Shown here: piece by piece, positions 1-9,048 of the stretch
Position numbering within the stretch: position 1 is the first letter of the stretch
Layout: every line of letters begins with the position of its first letter
DNA from: Ardenticatena sp.
GTDB lineage: Bacteria; Chloroflexota; Anaerolineae; Ardenticatenales; Ardenticatenaceae
Assembly: GCA_015487975.1 (NCBI GenBank)
Contig: WFOS01000049.1
Span: forward strand, 1-64,000
Length of the DNA stretch: 64,000 nt
Reading direction: 5' to 3'
Made by a program: the position numbers and the translations under genes
Notes under the pieces: model-generated
Told to the model about the DNA's origin: nothing
Seen by the model: only the letters and a program-made list of their open reading frames with translations
The model's database searches: none

Positions 1-599
1 GTACCACACCATCACGCCGTTGCTGATGGTCTTGGGGCGGGGAGAACGGGAGTGGAGTGCTGGGCCATGCCGTGCTGGTGTTGGCCGCTTCTCGCGCGTG
101 AGGGCTCACGAGGGGGCCTTCGGCCGCCGACACGCTGGGGGCAGGGCGAGGCGGGGCTGCTGGGCCTTGGAACGCGTGCGCACCGATGGAGATCAGATAG
201 AAGGTGCGACGCACCTCTGGCAGGTGCGTCGCACCTTAAGTAACGTCAGGCGTGCGTGCCTCTCGAGGCCAGGCGGGGTGCTTTCGTATCCCTTGCTCAC
301 CCCTTTCACTCGTCGTGCAGAGATCTGGGTAATCACCAGACGCGAAGGGGATATCTGCGGCTATGCATGGTCTTTGCAAGGTCAATGGAACACTTGGAGA
401 TAGTCAGGGACATGCCCTTGAAAAACCTCTTAGCAGTCAGTACGCTCACCCTCTTTCGAAAAGCCAAGTCGAGATCAAGAGGCGAACCCAAGAAAGCAAA
501 GACAGCACAGATGCCGCTTCGATGCAAAAACTACCTTCTTCGATGCGCTTGTTTGTGTTTCTCTCAGCCAGATGTTCGGCCATGGGTATGGCCGAACAT
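1..599. other. Gene-poor left edge, no gene recognised
   Basis: No reading frame here has a convincing ribosome binding site or resembles a family I know. The first 250 bases are very GC-rich, and the only clear structure is the inverted repeat at 201-237. The stretch leads into a decayed transposase on its right, so it may be old mobile-element debris. Confidence 0.5.
201..237. repeat. Perfect 16-bp inverted repeat with 5-base loop
   Basis: Left arm AAGGTGCGACGCACCT (201-216) and right arm AGGTGCGTCGCACCTT (222-237) are exact reverse complements around the loop CTGGC. Each arm is itself nearly palindromic (GGTGCG/CGCACC), so the element could also fold as two small hairpins. There is no adjacent T run, which argues against a simple terminator. 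It resembles REP/MITE-like palindromic elements; only one copy was seen in this window. Confidence 0.75.
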
Positions 600-790
600 G
601 GACATGCACCTACGTACAGGATGCCACCACTTTGGGCTGGCCTCCAACGTTCGTTTGTACCAGCGTCACCTCCGCTTTCTCCAACCAGAACGTTGTCCTC
701 TGCACTCCCATAGCCTCCATCGGTGTACAGTGTCCCCAACTGGGTACACCGATCCGAGTAACCAAACCCCGGGGAAAATCTCCCGGACAC
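600..790 (-). pseudogene. Remnant of a DDE-type transposase
   Basis: Read on the minus strand, this piece gives LYTDGGYGS followed, after a one-base frame change, by VTLVQTNVGGQPKVVAS. That matches the order of motifs in the catalytic region of IS1182/ISNCY-like DDE transposases (a TD-GYG block, then a V-QT-x-GG/RG block). The frame breaks between the two blocks, a stop follows soon after, and no terminal inverted repeats or full-length frame were found. It is therefore a dead fragment. The family assignment is from memory of motifs and is tentative. Confidence 0.45.
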
Positions 791-891
791 TGGCGGGGCG
801 TACGCTTGCTCCCTCGATCACACTATCCAGAAGTGAAAAGCCATCTCGGAAAACCTGATCCCAGCTCATCCGGTTCGATCGGTCTCTCGTT

Positions 892-1110
892 TCAGGGACT
901 TCGTTCACCTTCGATGCCATGGTTTGGCTGAACAAGCCAAAACGCGATCGCCCCTAAAAACGGAATGATCAATATGATCAATGTCCACAGAGCCTGTGTG
1001 CTACCAGCGATATTACGCCTACGCAGATCGAATATTGCAAGCACACTCAAAATAGGCCAGCCTATCAGTAGCACAATGTTGAACAACTGGTTGAATAAAA
1101 ACATGTCCAT
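892..1110 (-). CDS. Small PLDc_N-type two-helix membrane protein
   Basis: A 72-residue protein with two hydrophobic segments (about residues 6-27 and 37-58) separated by a short basic stretch containing DLRRR, and an AFWLVQP-type end to the second helix. This is the layout of the phospholipase D/nuclease N-terminal (PLDc_N) membrane family, found alone or fused to other domains; no catalytic role is known for the stand-alone form. The start at 1110 was chosen because GGGAGG (complement of 1117-1122) lies 6 bases upstream; a longer reading frame exists but its extra N-terminus is polar and lacks a ribosome binding site. It sits alone, downstream of the operator-like palindromes at 1415-1453, which may control it. 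Confidence 0.7.
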   Translation of the reverse strand: MDMFLFNQLFNIVLLIGWPILSVLAIFDLRRRNIAGSTQALWTLIILIIPFLGAIAFWLVQPNHGIEGERSP

Positions 1111-1414
1111 TTTCGACCTCCCAAATTTGCTGCCTGAATACGAGACAATTGATCTTCCTCTCCGAAAACGGGATGCAGAAGGTGTGTGCCTCCTGCATCC
1201 CAACAAGAATCAAGTTGGCTTTGGAGACTGGATCAGTAAACCCCGTAGGTAAAAGAGTAACTCACGGGACTCGATCAATAGCGAATACCTCCTTCTAAAT
1301 GTAAGTGGTAATCATCCCTCACGAGTAAAACGGCGCATCATTTTGCTCCCTTTTTAGTTGAAGTATCAAATATGCGCAGGCGACAGTATAGCAATGTGAA
1401 ATGCGTTTGTATAG

Positions 1415-1453
1415 GTACACGTGTACTCAATTTATGAGTACATTTGTACTCAT
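1415..1453. promoter_or_regulatory. Cluster of palindromic operator-like half-sites
   Basis: A perfect 12-bp palindrome GTACACGTGTAC (1415-1426) is followed by a second inverted repeat, ATGAGTAC-ATTT-GTACTCAT (1434-1453). The half-site TGTACTCA occurs at 1422-1429 and 1445-1452, with its complement TGAGTACA at 1435-1442. Repeated half-sites of this kind are typical of TetR-family operators. No regulator gene lies beside it in this window; the closest downstream gene is the minus-strand PLDc_N protein ending at 892. Confidence 0.55.
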
Positions 1454-2220
1454 CGCTTCTTGTAAATTCTAACTTTTCGAGATGATGTAATTCGACGGAT
1501 ACATTCTCCCACTATCACGTGCCAATAGAAAGACCGATATCGCAGTCTGGCCTCCCAGCATAGTGTGTACATCCGGTGCCAATCTGGCTACTCGGCTTCT
1601 ACGCGGAGTCTCTTGACGGAAGAGATGGGCACTCACTGGTCGGCGTGTAGCCGAGAAGCGGCCAATTACCACGAGTGGAAGCCGAAGAGCAATGATCTGC
1701 GTTTAGACGCGAAAGTCTAGCAGGGAAGCAAGCACTGGCTCGCGCAAGGGCGAATCGATGTTGTGGTCGCGGCAGTATAAGAGAGGAACCGATATCAGGC
1801 AGGTACGTGTCGCTTCGGACAATCCAGTGGAAGCCGTACCGTGATCTTCAAGTAGAGATGCCACCAGCAGGCATTGGGTGGATGGTTCTCGAAAAAGGGT
1901 ATGTTCCGGGACGATGAAAAACTATGACGGAGAAGTGAAGGAAGCCATTACGGTCGTGGTACAGGAAGCGGTGGTGTAGTATGGAAACCAACCAAGCGTG
2001 TGCTACCATGGAGAGCATAATCTGGCGCTACCAACTATGCCAAGAGCGCATCTGACCATACCGACATGTTGGACGCGACCGCCAGGACATAGGAATGCCC
2101 CTCTTCACACGAAGAGAAGTGTTGTGTCTATTGTTGCCTCGTTCGACATCTTCGATTTTGACGAAAATGGCTTTGCTCGATACAGTCCATACGCCTTCGT
2201 TGCCGACAAGCGACAAATGC
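1454..2220. other. Non-coding stretch, no gene recognised
   Basis: Short frames exist on both strands but none has family-like sequence or a good ribosome binding site. The composition is lower in GC than the gene-rich parts. Together with the transposase remnant at 600-790 it suggests degraded accessory DNA between the window edge and the ferredoxin gene. Confidence 0.45.
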
Positions 2221-2236
2221 GAGAGGGAGAATGCCT

Positions 2237-2611
2237 ATGCCAACACTCAACATCGTCGGTTTCGGAACCTGTGAAGTTACCGAAGGGACCCGACTTGCCA
2301 AAGCCATCGAATCTTGCGGCGTGGATATTGGTCACCGTTGCGGTGGTTTTGCCCGCTGCACAACGTGTCGTGTCGAATTCATCGAGGGTGAACCTGATGT
2401 GATGACACGCGCCGAATACGAGAAACTCAAAGAAAGCGGCTTGCTGGGGAAAGTGCGCCTCGCATGCCAAATCGTGGTCGATCGCGATATGACGGTCAAA
2501 CCGCTGATGCGTGTCTCGGAACAGGGATGGAGCGACCCTGGTCCCGAGTTGGAAGAGCAAGTCACGCCCGAAGCCGTTTTCATCCCCATTGCCGAATTGG
2601 AACGTGAATGA
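2237..2611 (+). CDS. 2Fe-2S ferredoxin
   Basis: A plant/adrenodoxin-type [2Fe-2S] ferredoxin of 124 residues. The four cluster ligands are visible: C35, C41 and C44 in the [11 protein letters not shown] block (C-x5-C-x2-C) and C77 in RLACQ. It would carry single electrons in the cytoplasm to an unidentified oxidoreductase. An ATG also exists at 2231, but the purine-rich GAGGGAG at 2223-2229 nearly touches it, whereas it lies 7 bases from the ATG at 2237; the second start is preferred. A C-terminal extension of about 25 residues after the fold is acidic and not typical. The thiolase gene follows after a strong hairpin, so the two may be only partly co-transcribed. Confidence 0.85.
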   Translation: MPTLNIVGFGTCEVTEGTRLAKAIESCGVDIGHRCGGFARCTTCRVEFIEGEPDVMTRAEYEKLKESGLLGKVRLACQIVVDRDMTVKPLMRVSEQGWSDPGPELEEQVTPEAVFIPIAELERE

Positions 2612-2628
2612 TCGGTTCCACGAACGAG

Positions 2629-2664
2629 AACGCGCCTTCTGCAATGAACCAGAAGGCGCGTTTC
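2629..2664 (+). terminator. Hairpin between ferredoxin and thiolase genes
   Basis: A perfect 13-bp stem, AACGCGCCTTCTG (2629-2641) and CAGAAGGCGCGTT (2650-2662), with an 8-base loop and a short T run. It starts 17 bases after the ferredoxin stop and ends before the thiolase ribosome binding site. It could terminate or attenuate read-through into the thiolase gene. Confidence 0.6.
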
Positions 2665-2699
2665 ATTACCGATATGATAATAAGGAAGGAGGCACACCA

Positions 2700-3911
2700 A
2701 TGCACAACGATGTGTACATTGTAGATGCAGTCCGAACGCCCGTTGGCCGACATGGTGGCGCATTGGCACGTGTACGTCCCGATGATCTGGCCGCCCTCGT
2801 TATCAGCGCCTTGGTCGAGCGCACTGGTGTCGACCCCGAAAGCATCGAAGACGTCGTTTTTGGGTGTGCGAACCAAGCTGGTGAAGACAACCGCAACGTC
2901 GCTCGCATGGCGCTCTTGTTGGCCGGATTGCCCATCACTGTCGGCGGGACGACGATCAACCGCCTGTGTGGGTCGAGCATGGATGCTGTGCATTATGGCG
3001 CTCGCACCATCATGGTCGGTGATGCCGAAATCATCATTGCCGGTGGGGTGGAAAGCATGAGCCGCGCCCCCTACGCGATTCCCAAAGCCGAGTATGCCTT
3101 TCAACGTGGCAATCTCACTGCCTACGATACGACGCTCGGCTGGCGTTTCCCCAACCCCAAAATGGAAGCCATGTTCCCACTGGAAAGCATGGGCGAAACC
3201 GCCGAAAACATCTACGACCTGACGCACATCTCGCGCGAGGAGCAAGACCGCTTCGCCTATGAAAGCCAGATGAAAGCCAAAGCCGCCATCGAAAGTGGGC
3301 GCTTCGCAGATGAAATCGTGCCCGTGGAAGTGCCACAACGCAAAGGACCTCCCATCATCGTCGATACCGATGAACACCCCCGCCCCGATACGACGCTGGA
3401 AAAACTCGCGCGGCTGAAACCAGCCTTCCGCCCCAATGGAACTGTGACGGCTGGCAATGCCAGCGGCATCAACGACGGAGCTGCGGCGTTGCTGCTCGCC
3501 AATCGCGACCAAATCGAGCGGCAAGGGCTGAAACCCATGGCACGCATCGTCAGCATGGCGGTGGCCGGTGTCGATCCCCGCACCATGGGGTTGGGCCCCA
3601 TCCCCGCCACACGCAAGGCGCTCGCCCGTGCTGGCTTGCGTGTCGAAGATATCGATCTCGTGGAATTGAACGAAGCCTTTGCCGTCCAGGCGCTGGCCTG
3701 TATCCGCGAACTAGGCCTGAATCCGGATATTGTCAACGTCAATGGGGGCGCAATCGCGCTGGGACATCCGCTCGGCTGTTCAGGTGCACGCATTCTCACC
3801 ACGCTCGTGCACGAAATGCGCCGCCGTGAGAACGTGCGCTACGGGCTCGCGACGATGTGTATCGGTGTTGGACAAGGGATTGCGACGATTGTCGAAAAGG
3901 TGGCATCCTAA
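2700..3911 (+). CDS. Acetyl-CoA acetyltransferase / 3-ketoacyl-CoA thiolase
   Basis: A thiolase of 403 residues, the usual length for the family. It cleaves 3-ketoacyl-CoA with CoA, or condenses two acetyl-CoA. The nucleophile Cys90 sits in RLCGSSMDA, His356 in the GHPLG motif, and the second active-site Cys387 in MCIGVGQG. The start at 2700 has a strong GGAGG about 9 bases upstream; an in-frame upstream extension runs back through the terminator hairpin and is rejected. Sequence alone does not separate biosynthetic from degradative thiolase. With the acyl-CoA dehydrogenase, carboxylase and mutase elsewhere in the window, a beta-oxidation-type role is likely. Confidence 0.93.
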   Translation: MHNDVYIVDAVRTPVGRHGGALARVRPDDLAALVISALVERTGVDPESIEDVVFGCANQAGEDNRNVARMALLLAGLPITVGGTTINRLCGSSMDAVHYGARTIMVGDAEIIIAGGVESMSRAPYAIPKAEYAFQRGNLTAYDTTLGWRFPNPKMEAMFPLESMGETAENIYDLTHISREEQDRFAYESQMKAKAAIESGRFADEIVPVEVPQRKGPPIIVDTDEHPRPDTTLEKLARLKPAFRPNGTVTAGNASGINDGAAALLLANRDQIERQGLKPMARIVSMAVAGVDPRTMGLGPIPATRKALARAGLRVEDIDLVELNEAFAVQALACIRELGLNPDIVNVNGGAIALGHPLGCSGARILTTLVHEMRRRENVRYGLATMCIGVGQGIATIVEKVAS

Positions 3912-4045
3912 TCATCTCGACGAAGCGTCGTCTCGTTGCTTGTGGCGTGCGTCAGCCTGATACCATGCCAATATGTGTCAACGAGATAGCGTCTCCAAGC
4001 CAAACAGTGAAGATCATCAGGTCTTTCGCACCAAGGAGGGACGCC

Positions 4046-4948
4046 ATGAGCCAATCCACCATTTACGCGCATGATCTGGTGGTGCGCCCTGCACGGCATG
4101 ACGATACCGACGCCATCATGCAATGGTTGCCACGCGTCTTAGGCGAACAGGACTACGTGTTGGAGACATGGCACGCCTGGCTGGACGACGACGAACCGCT
4201 GCTCGTAGGAGTATTCGAGGGCGTGCCAATCGCCATCACGCACATGGTGCACATTGCCCCCGACGAACTCTGGTTGCAGGGGCTACGGCTGCACCCCGAC
4301 TACCATGGACGTGGATTGGGCAAAGCCATGCACGAAGCCAACCTGCGCTACGCCCTCAGCCACCCTAGCATACGGGTCGCGTCGCTCGCTACGGCAAACG
4401 ATATTGTGCGCCACCTGTGCGCGGAAAGCGGCATGCGTTGGTGCGGCGACTGGCTGCTCTATGAAGCCGAAACACTCTCGGAAGCCCCCACACCGACACC
4501 AACCCATCTGTCAGTGGATGATCTCGCAGCCATCGAAGCACTGCTCACCGCTTCTCCCCATCGCCGCACCCACGCCAATCGTTTTGCTGCTGGGTGGACA
4601 TTCCCGCGCCTGCGCGATCCCCTTCTGCGCGAATGGCTGGCCGAAGGACGCCTGATGGGCTGGCGCGAAGCCGATGGCCGCATCCGTGCGCTGGTCGTTG
4701 CCATTCCCCCACCTGATGTCGAAGATGGCGATGCCTGGACGCTCCTGGCAGCAGGTGACGCCGATGGGCTGGCATGGGCCGGGCATGTGGTGCGCGAACG
4801 TGCTGCCTGCGAGGATGTACAGCGCCTCGTCGCCTTCATCCCTGACAATGAAACTTGGTGCGCCGCATGGGAAGACGCAGGTTGGCACTTCAAATCCAAT
4901 TCGCCGTATAAGCGCCTGAGTGTGTATGAGAAGTGGCGTACCAACTGA
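4046..4948 (+). CDS. GNAT-family N-acetyltransferase
   Basis: A 300-residue protein. The N-terminal half (about residues 9-150) has the GNAT fold signature, including the acetyl-CoA pyrophosphate-binding loop HGRGLGKAM at 87-95 preceded by the beta strand LRLHPDYH. The C-terminal half (about 155-300) has no motif I can name and may be a second, degenerate GNAT domain, as in two-domain acetyltransferases. The substrate is unknown. The start follows AAGGAGGG by 5 bases. A longer in-frame extension upstream overlaps the end of the thiolase gene and is not supported. Confidence 0.85.
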   Translation: MSQSTIYAHDLVVRPARHDDTDAIMQWLPRVLGEQDYVLETWHAWLDDDEPLLVGVFEGVPIAITHMVHIAPDELWLQGLRLHPDYHGRGLGKAMHEANLRYALSHPSIRVASLATANDIVRHLCAESGMRWCGDWLLYEAETLSEAPTPTPTHLSVDDLAAIEALLTASPHRRTHANRFAAGWTFPRLRDPLLREWLAEGRLMGWREADGRIRALVVAIPPPDVEDGDAWTLLAAGDADGLAWAGHVVRERAACEDVQRLVAFIPDNETWCAAWEDAGWHFKSNSPYKRLSVYEKWRTN

Positions 4949-4968
4949 CTTGATACGATGCGGCACGA

Positions 4969-4996
4969 TTGACGTACGACAAAGCCAATTTATAAT
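4969..4996 (+). promoter_or_regulatory. Promoter of tRNA-Arg
   Basis: TTGACG (4969-4974), a 16-base spacer and TATAAT (4991-4996), ending 12 bases before the tRNA. This is a near-consensus sigma-70/SigA promoter placed to start transcription right at the tRNA 5' end. Confidence 0.85.
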
Positions 4997-5008
4997 GGCA
5001 GCGAACAT

Positions 5009-5080
5009 GCCCCCGTAGCTCAGTGGAAGAGCAAGGTCCTCCTAAGACCTAGGTCGTGGGTTCGAATCCTACCGGGGGCA
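5009..5080 (+). tRNA. tRNA-Arg (anticodon CCT)
   Basis: A cloverleaf can be drawn: acceptor stem GCCCCCG (5009-5015) with CGGGGGC (5073-5079), D arm with AGCTCAGTGG, anticodon stem AGGTC/GACCT around the loop CTCCTAA (5039-5045), and T arm with GTTCGAATCC. The anticodon at 5041-5043 is CCT, reading AGG arginine codons. The 3' CCA is not encoded; the discriminator base is A. T runs follow directly after the gene. Confidence 0.95.
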
Positions 5081-5176
5081 TGTTTTTTCGTATGCGCTTT
5101 TCGACAAGCGTGAGGGAGCCCAGACCACTGCCAACCTCGTCCGAGCGACAATCTATCCATACACTCGGAGGCACAT

Positions 5177-5848
5177 ATGCCCAAAAAGGCGTTCGACATC
5201 GACGAAGCCATGCGCCGCGTCGAAGTCGCTGTACGCCCATTTCCCCAAGCAGCCTTGTTCGAACTCGCCGAAGAAGGACACACCAGCGTGTTCGAGATCC
5301 TTGTCGCCTGCATCCTCTCCATCCGCACGCGCGATGAAGTCACACTTCCTGTGGCCCGTGCACTCTTTGCCCAGGCTCGCACGCCCAGCGACATTCTGGC
5401 ACTGGGTGAACAACGCCTCGATGCGCTCATCCGCGCCGTCTCGTTCCACGAACGCAAAGCAGCACAAATCATGGCAATTGCCCGAGAGGCAGTCGATCGT
5501 TTTGGTGGCAGATTGCCCTGCAATCGCGAAACGTTGTTGGCTTTCAAAGGTGTGGGGCCCAAATGCGCAAATCTGACCCTGGCAATTGCATGTGGCGAGC
5601 CTTTCATCGCCGTTGACATCCACGTTCACCGTATCACCAACCGTTGGGGATACGTGAACACACGCACTCCCGAAGAAACCTTGCATGAACTTGAAAAGAA
5701 GCTGCCGCGCCGCTACTGGATTGACATCAACCGCCTGCTCGTTCCATTTGGCAAATTCATTTGTACAGGCACACGCCCTAGATGCCTGCAATGCCCCCTT
5801 GCGGACATGTGCGCCCGTGTCGGTGTTGCCACAGCGCTGCCCCATTGA
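5177..5848 (+). CDS. nth: Endonuclease III (DNA glycosylase/AP lyase)
   Basis: A base-excision repair enzyme that removes oxidised pyrimidines and nicks the abasic site. The helix-hairpin-helix LLAFKGVGPK contains the catalytic lysine K129, and D147 in AVDIHVHRI is the second catalytic residue. A [4Fe-4S] cluster is held by C196, C203, C206 and C212 (C-x6-C-x2-C-x5-C), matching classical Nth. The length of 223 residues is normal. The start is set by GGAGG at 5167-5171. The usual glutamine-rich motif after the first helix pair (LSAQATD in E. coli) reads LSIRTRD here, as in several divergent Nth homologues. Confidence 0.92.
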   Translation: MPKKAFDIDEAMRRVEVAVRPFPQAALFELAEEGHTSVFEILVACILSIRTRDEVTLPVARALFAQARTPSDILALGEQRLDALIRAVSFHERKAAQIMAIAREAVDRFGGRLPCNRETLLAFKGVGPKCANLTLAIACGEPFIAVDIHVHRITNRWGYVNTRTPEETLHELEKKLPRRYWIDINRLLVPFGKFICTGTRPRCLQCPLADMCARVGVATALPH

Positions 5849-5855
5849 AAAGCAA

Positions 5856-5884
5856 AAAGGCACGGTCACATGAACCGTGCCTTT
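5856..5884. terminator. Bidirectional terminator between nth and clpC
   Basis: An 11-bp perfect stem, AAAGGCACGGT (5856-5866) and ACCGTGCCTTT (5874-5884), with a 7-base loop. A-rich and T-rich flanks on each side suit termination of both convergent genes. Confidence 0.85.
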
Positions 5885-5900
5885 GCATTGCCATTGAGTC

Positions 5901-8375
5901 TTAGGCCTCGTTCTCCATCGGCGCCTCTGCGCCCGCTTTGCGGTGGAACGTCAACTCACCATCGGCGACATCCACCACGATCGTATCACCCTCGCGGAAC
6001 TCCCCAGCCAGCAAGTGGTGGCTGAGGGGCGTCTCTACATGGCGTTGAATGACACGCTTCAACGGACGCGCCCCAAATTCGGGGTTGTAGCCCTTGTCGG
6101 CTAGCCAGTCGCGTGCGGCATCTGTCAATTCGATCGAAAGCCCTGTTTCCAACACGCGCTCCGCCAGGTACTTGACCTGCAAATCCACAATCTGGTGCAA
6201 GTCTTCCTTTGTCAGCGCGCGGAACACAATCACCTCATCTACACGATTCAAAAATTCTGGGCGGAACGAGCGCTTCAAATCTTCCTCGACCTCGGCATTA
6301 CGCAACACGTTTTCGTCACCACGTTCACCCACACGGAAGCCAAGCGGGCCACCCCGCTGCATGTAGCGCGTCCCCAAGTTCGACGTCATGATGATGACGG
6401 TATTGCGGAAGTCCACCGTGCGCCCTTGCCCGTCGGTCAAGCGCCCATCATCTAGCACTTGCAACAACACGTTGAAGATTTCTGGGTGCGCTTTCTCGAT
6501 TTCGTCGAACAAGACCACTTGGAACGGGCGGCGGCGTACCTGTTCGGTCAACTGGCCGCCTTCCCCATACCCGACATATCCTGGCGGCGATCCAATCAGG
6601 CGACTGACCGTGTGCGGTTCGCGGAATTCGCTCATATCCACCCGCACCATGGCGTCTTCGTCATCGAACAGGAATTCAGCCAGCGCCTTCGCCAGTTCGG
6701 TCTTCCCTACACCTGTTGGCCCCAGGAAGATGAACGAGCCAATCGGGCGCTTAGGGTCTTTCAGCCCACTGCGGGCACGGCGAATGGCATCGCTAATGGC
6801 GGCAATCGCCTCATCCTGCCCAACAACACGGCGGCGTAGGTAGTCTTCCATGTGCAACAGTTTCTCGGCTTCCTTCTGCATCATCCGCTTGACGGGAATC
6901 CCCGTCCAGGACGAGACGATTTCGGCGACGTCTTCGGCGTCCACCGTCTCATCCAGCCCTTGTTCGGCACGCCATGCTTCCACCGCTGTCAAGAGTTCTT
7001 GTTCCAGCACGATACGTTGACTCTTGTAGGTGGCTGCTGTTTCGTAATCGCGATTCTGCCACGCTTCTTCTTCGAGTGTGGCGAGTCGGTCGATTTCCTG
7101 CTTACGCGTGCGCAAGTCAAGCGGCATATTGAATGCATCCACGCGCAGTTTAGCAGCGGCTTCGTCCACCAAGTCGATCGCTTTGTCGGGCAGTTTGCGA
7201 TCGGTCACATAGCGATGGCTGAGCCGCACTGCCGCTTCGATGGCCTCGTCGGTAATCGTGACATTGTGGTGCTGTTCGTATCGGCGGCGCAACCCTTTGA
7301 GCATCTCGATGGTATCCTCGACACTGGGTTCTTCGACGAAAACCGGCGCAAAGCGACGTTCCAGGGCGCTATCCTTTTCGATATAGTTGCGATATTCATC
7401 GAGTGTGGTCGCTCCGATCACTTGCAACTCGCCCCGTGCCAACATCGGCTTCATCAGATTGCTGGCATCCATGGCCCCCTGGGCGGCGCCGGCGCCCACC
7501 AAGTTGTGCAACTCATCGATGAACAAGATGATTTCACCCTCTGCATCGATGATTTCGTCCATGGCGGCTTTCAGGCGCTCTTCGAATTCGCCGCGGAAGC
7601 GTGAACCAGCCACCATCGCCCCCAGGTCGAGCTCGATGATACGCTTGCCGCGCAGGTGGTCGGGCACATCCCCCGCCACCACCATTTGCGCCAAGCCTTC
7701 GACAATCGCCGTCTTGCCGACGCCAGCTTCGCCAATGAGCACGGGGTTGTTCTTCTTGCGCCGTGCAAGCACGCGCATCACACGCAAAATCTCGGCCTCG
7801 CGCCCAATGACGGGGTCCAACTTCCCTTCGGCAGCCAGTTTGGTCAGGTCGCGTCCGTACTTTTCCAACGCCTGATAGCGTGTTTCAGCGTATGGATCAT
7901 CGACCTTCTGACCACCACGCATTTCATCGATGACATCGTACAAGTCTTCGAGATGAATATCGAATTCAGCGAACAACCGTCCCAGCGGTGTCTGCTTCTG
8001 CTGTTCTGCCAGGCGAGCGATCCCCAGGAGCATATGCTCGGTCGAGATGTATTCGTCATCCATCTTATCGGCTTCCTGGCTCACCAACAACACCAGACGC
8101 TGGACGGATGGCGTAACATAGACTTGCTGGGCGGGTGTCGCCCCCGAAAAGCGTACTTTGGGCTGCGCTTTCAAAATTTCATCCAGGCGCGCTTTCATCC
8201 GCTCAATGTCCACATCCAGGCGTTGCAGAATTTGCGAAACCAGCCCATCAGGTTGTTCCAGTAACGCCAGCAAGACATGTTCAACATCGAGCTGCGTATG
8301 TTGGTATCGTAGCAGAATTTCTTGCGAACGTGCGATGGCATCTTGTGCTCGTTCGGTAAAGCGATTGAAGTTCAT
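5901..8375 (-). CDS. clpC: ATP-dependent Clp protease ATP-binding subunit ClpC
   Basis: A class I Hsp100 unfoldase of 824 residues that feeds proteins to ClpP or disaggregates them. It has a Clp N-domain repeat pair (about 3-145), a first AAA+ module with Walker A GEAGVGKT at 215-222 and Walker B ILFIDE near 283-288, a short middle region with a UVR-like segment (about 425-460), and a second AAA+ module with GPTGVGKT at 552-559. The short middle region separates it from ClpB, whose long coiled-coil insert is absent. The ATG at 8375 follows AGAGGAGACC. The upstream stretch holds TTTCG-TCAG-CGAAA (8423-8436 complement), a possible control site. No McsA/McsB/CtsR genes accompany it. Confidence 0.93.
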   Translation of the reverse strand: MNFNRFTERAQDAIARSQEILLRYQHTQLDVEHVLLALLEQPDGLVSQILQRLDVDIERMKARLDEILKAQPKVRFSGATPAQQVYVTPSVQRLVLLVSQEADKMDDEYISTEHMLLGIARLAEQQKQTPLGRLFAEFDIHLEDLYDVIDEMRGGQKVDDPYAETRYQALEKYGRDLTKLAAEGKLDPVIGREAEILRVMRVLARRKKNNPVLIGEAGVGKTAIVEGLAQMVVAGDVPDHLRGKRIIELDLGAMVAGSRFRGEFEERLKAAMDEIIDAEGEIILFIDELHNLVGAGAAQGAMDASNLMKPMLARGELQVIGATTLDEYRNYIEKDSALERRFAPVFVEEPSVEDTIEMLKGLRRRYEQHHNVTITDEAIEAAVRLSHRYVTDRKLPDKAIDLVDEAAAKLRVDAFNMPLDLRTRKQEIDRLATLEEEAWQNRDYETAATYKSQRIVLEQELLTAVEAWRAEQGLDETVDAEDVAEIVSSWTGIPVKRMMQKEAEKLLHMEDYLRRRVVGQDEAIAAISDAIRRARSGLKDPKRPIGSFIFLGPTGVGKTELAKALAEFLFDDEDAMVRVDMSEFREPHTVSRLIGSPPGYVGYGEGGQLTEQVRRRPFQVVLFDEIEKAHPEIFNVLLQVLDDGRLTDGQGRTVDFRNTVIIMTSNLGTRYMQRGGPLGFRVGERGDENVLRNAEVEEDLKRSFRPEFLNRVDEVIVFRALTKEDLHQIVDLQVKYLAERVLETGLSIELTDAARDWLADKGYNPEFGARPLKRVIQRHVETPLSHHLLAGEFREGDTIVVDVADGELTFHRKAGAEAPMENEA

Positions 8376-8538
8376 GGTCTCCTCTGTGCACTATTTTCAC
8401 AATTGCTTTGTATTGCAAAATATTTCGCTGACGAAATTGTAGTCAGGCGAGGAGACACGTCAAACAGAGGGGCAGGAGGGTGTACAAGGAGAGCGGGGCG
8501 GCTACGAAGCCTCGGACCGCCCTTGGCAGGAGCAATCG

Positions 8539-8871
8539 TTACGATGATGACGACGCTTGTGGTGCATGTTGTGTATAACGTGCAAGGCGTTCGACGTAGC
8601 CTTTGAGCGGGTGCTCGGCAAGGGTGAATCGCTCAGGTGCGGCGTGAGTGACTTGCACAAGCCCCATGAAGCGCAAATCAGCAATCTCTCGTTGGAGAAG
8701 GGACGGGGAATTCCCCAGATGAGCAACCAACTCTGCCATGGTGCATCCCTCTGCCCCCGCCCTGGCAAGTACCAGCAAGACATCGAGACGCCGCGGCGTG
8801 GTCAGAATGCGCTTGGCCAACAAAATCCAGCCAATGTCGAGCGGTGTCCATGTTGTCGTGTTCATTGCCAT
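8539..8871 (-). CDS. Small winged-helix HTH protein
   Basis: A 110-residue protein with a central winged helix-turn-helix: helices around RRLDVLLVLARAG and CTMAELVAHLGNS, a recognition helix near SLLQREIADLRFMGL and a short wing with VQVTHAAPERFTLA. The pattern resembles MarR/ArsR-like transcription factors. No metal- or ligand-binding residues are apparent. Start choice is uncertain between 8871 and 8865, with only a weak AGGG upstream. It lies 160 bases upstream of clpC on the same strand and could regulate it, but nothing in the sequence proves that. Confidence 0.65.
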   Translation of the reverse strand: MAMNTTTWTPLDIGWILLAKRILTTPRRLDVLLVLARAGAEGCTMAELVAHLGNSPSLLQREIADLRFMGLVQVTHAAPERFTLAEHPLKGYVERLARYTQHAPQASSSS

Positions 8872-9000
8872 CGCAAGCCCTATCCGAATATCTGGACATC
8901 GGGTCGTTTCTGTACGCGCATCTTATCAGGACCAAAGGGAGAGATGAATAGGACACATTGCCTCATAGAAGGGAAAAGAGTCACTTTTAGGGGAAACCAA

Positions 9001-9027
9001 TGTGCCCCCTGAATGAGCGGGGGCACA
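9001..9027 (-). terminator. Hairpin downstream of the large subtilase-like gene
   Basis: TGTGCCCCC (9001-9009) and GGGGGCACA (9019-9027) form a perfect 9-bp stem with a 9-base loop, 22 bases past the stop of the minus-strand gene at 9049. The T run on the minus-strand side is weak, so termination is likely but not certain. Confidence 0.6.
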
Positions 9028-9048
9028 TGCACAACGCAATCAAGAAGA

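Noticed and set aside
256-858. A 200-codon plus-strand frame in the left edge
   Set aside because: It has no ribosome binding site, unusual amino acid composition and overlaps the transposase remnant on the other strand.
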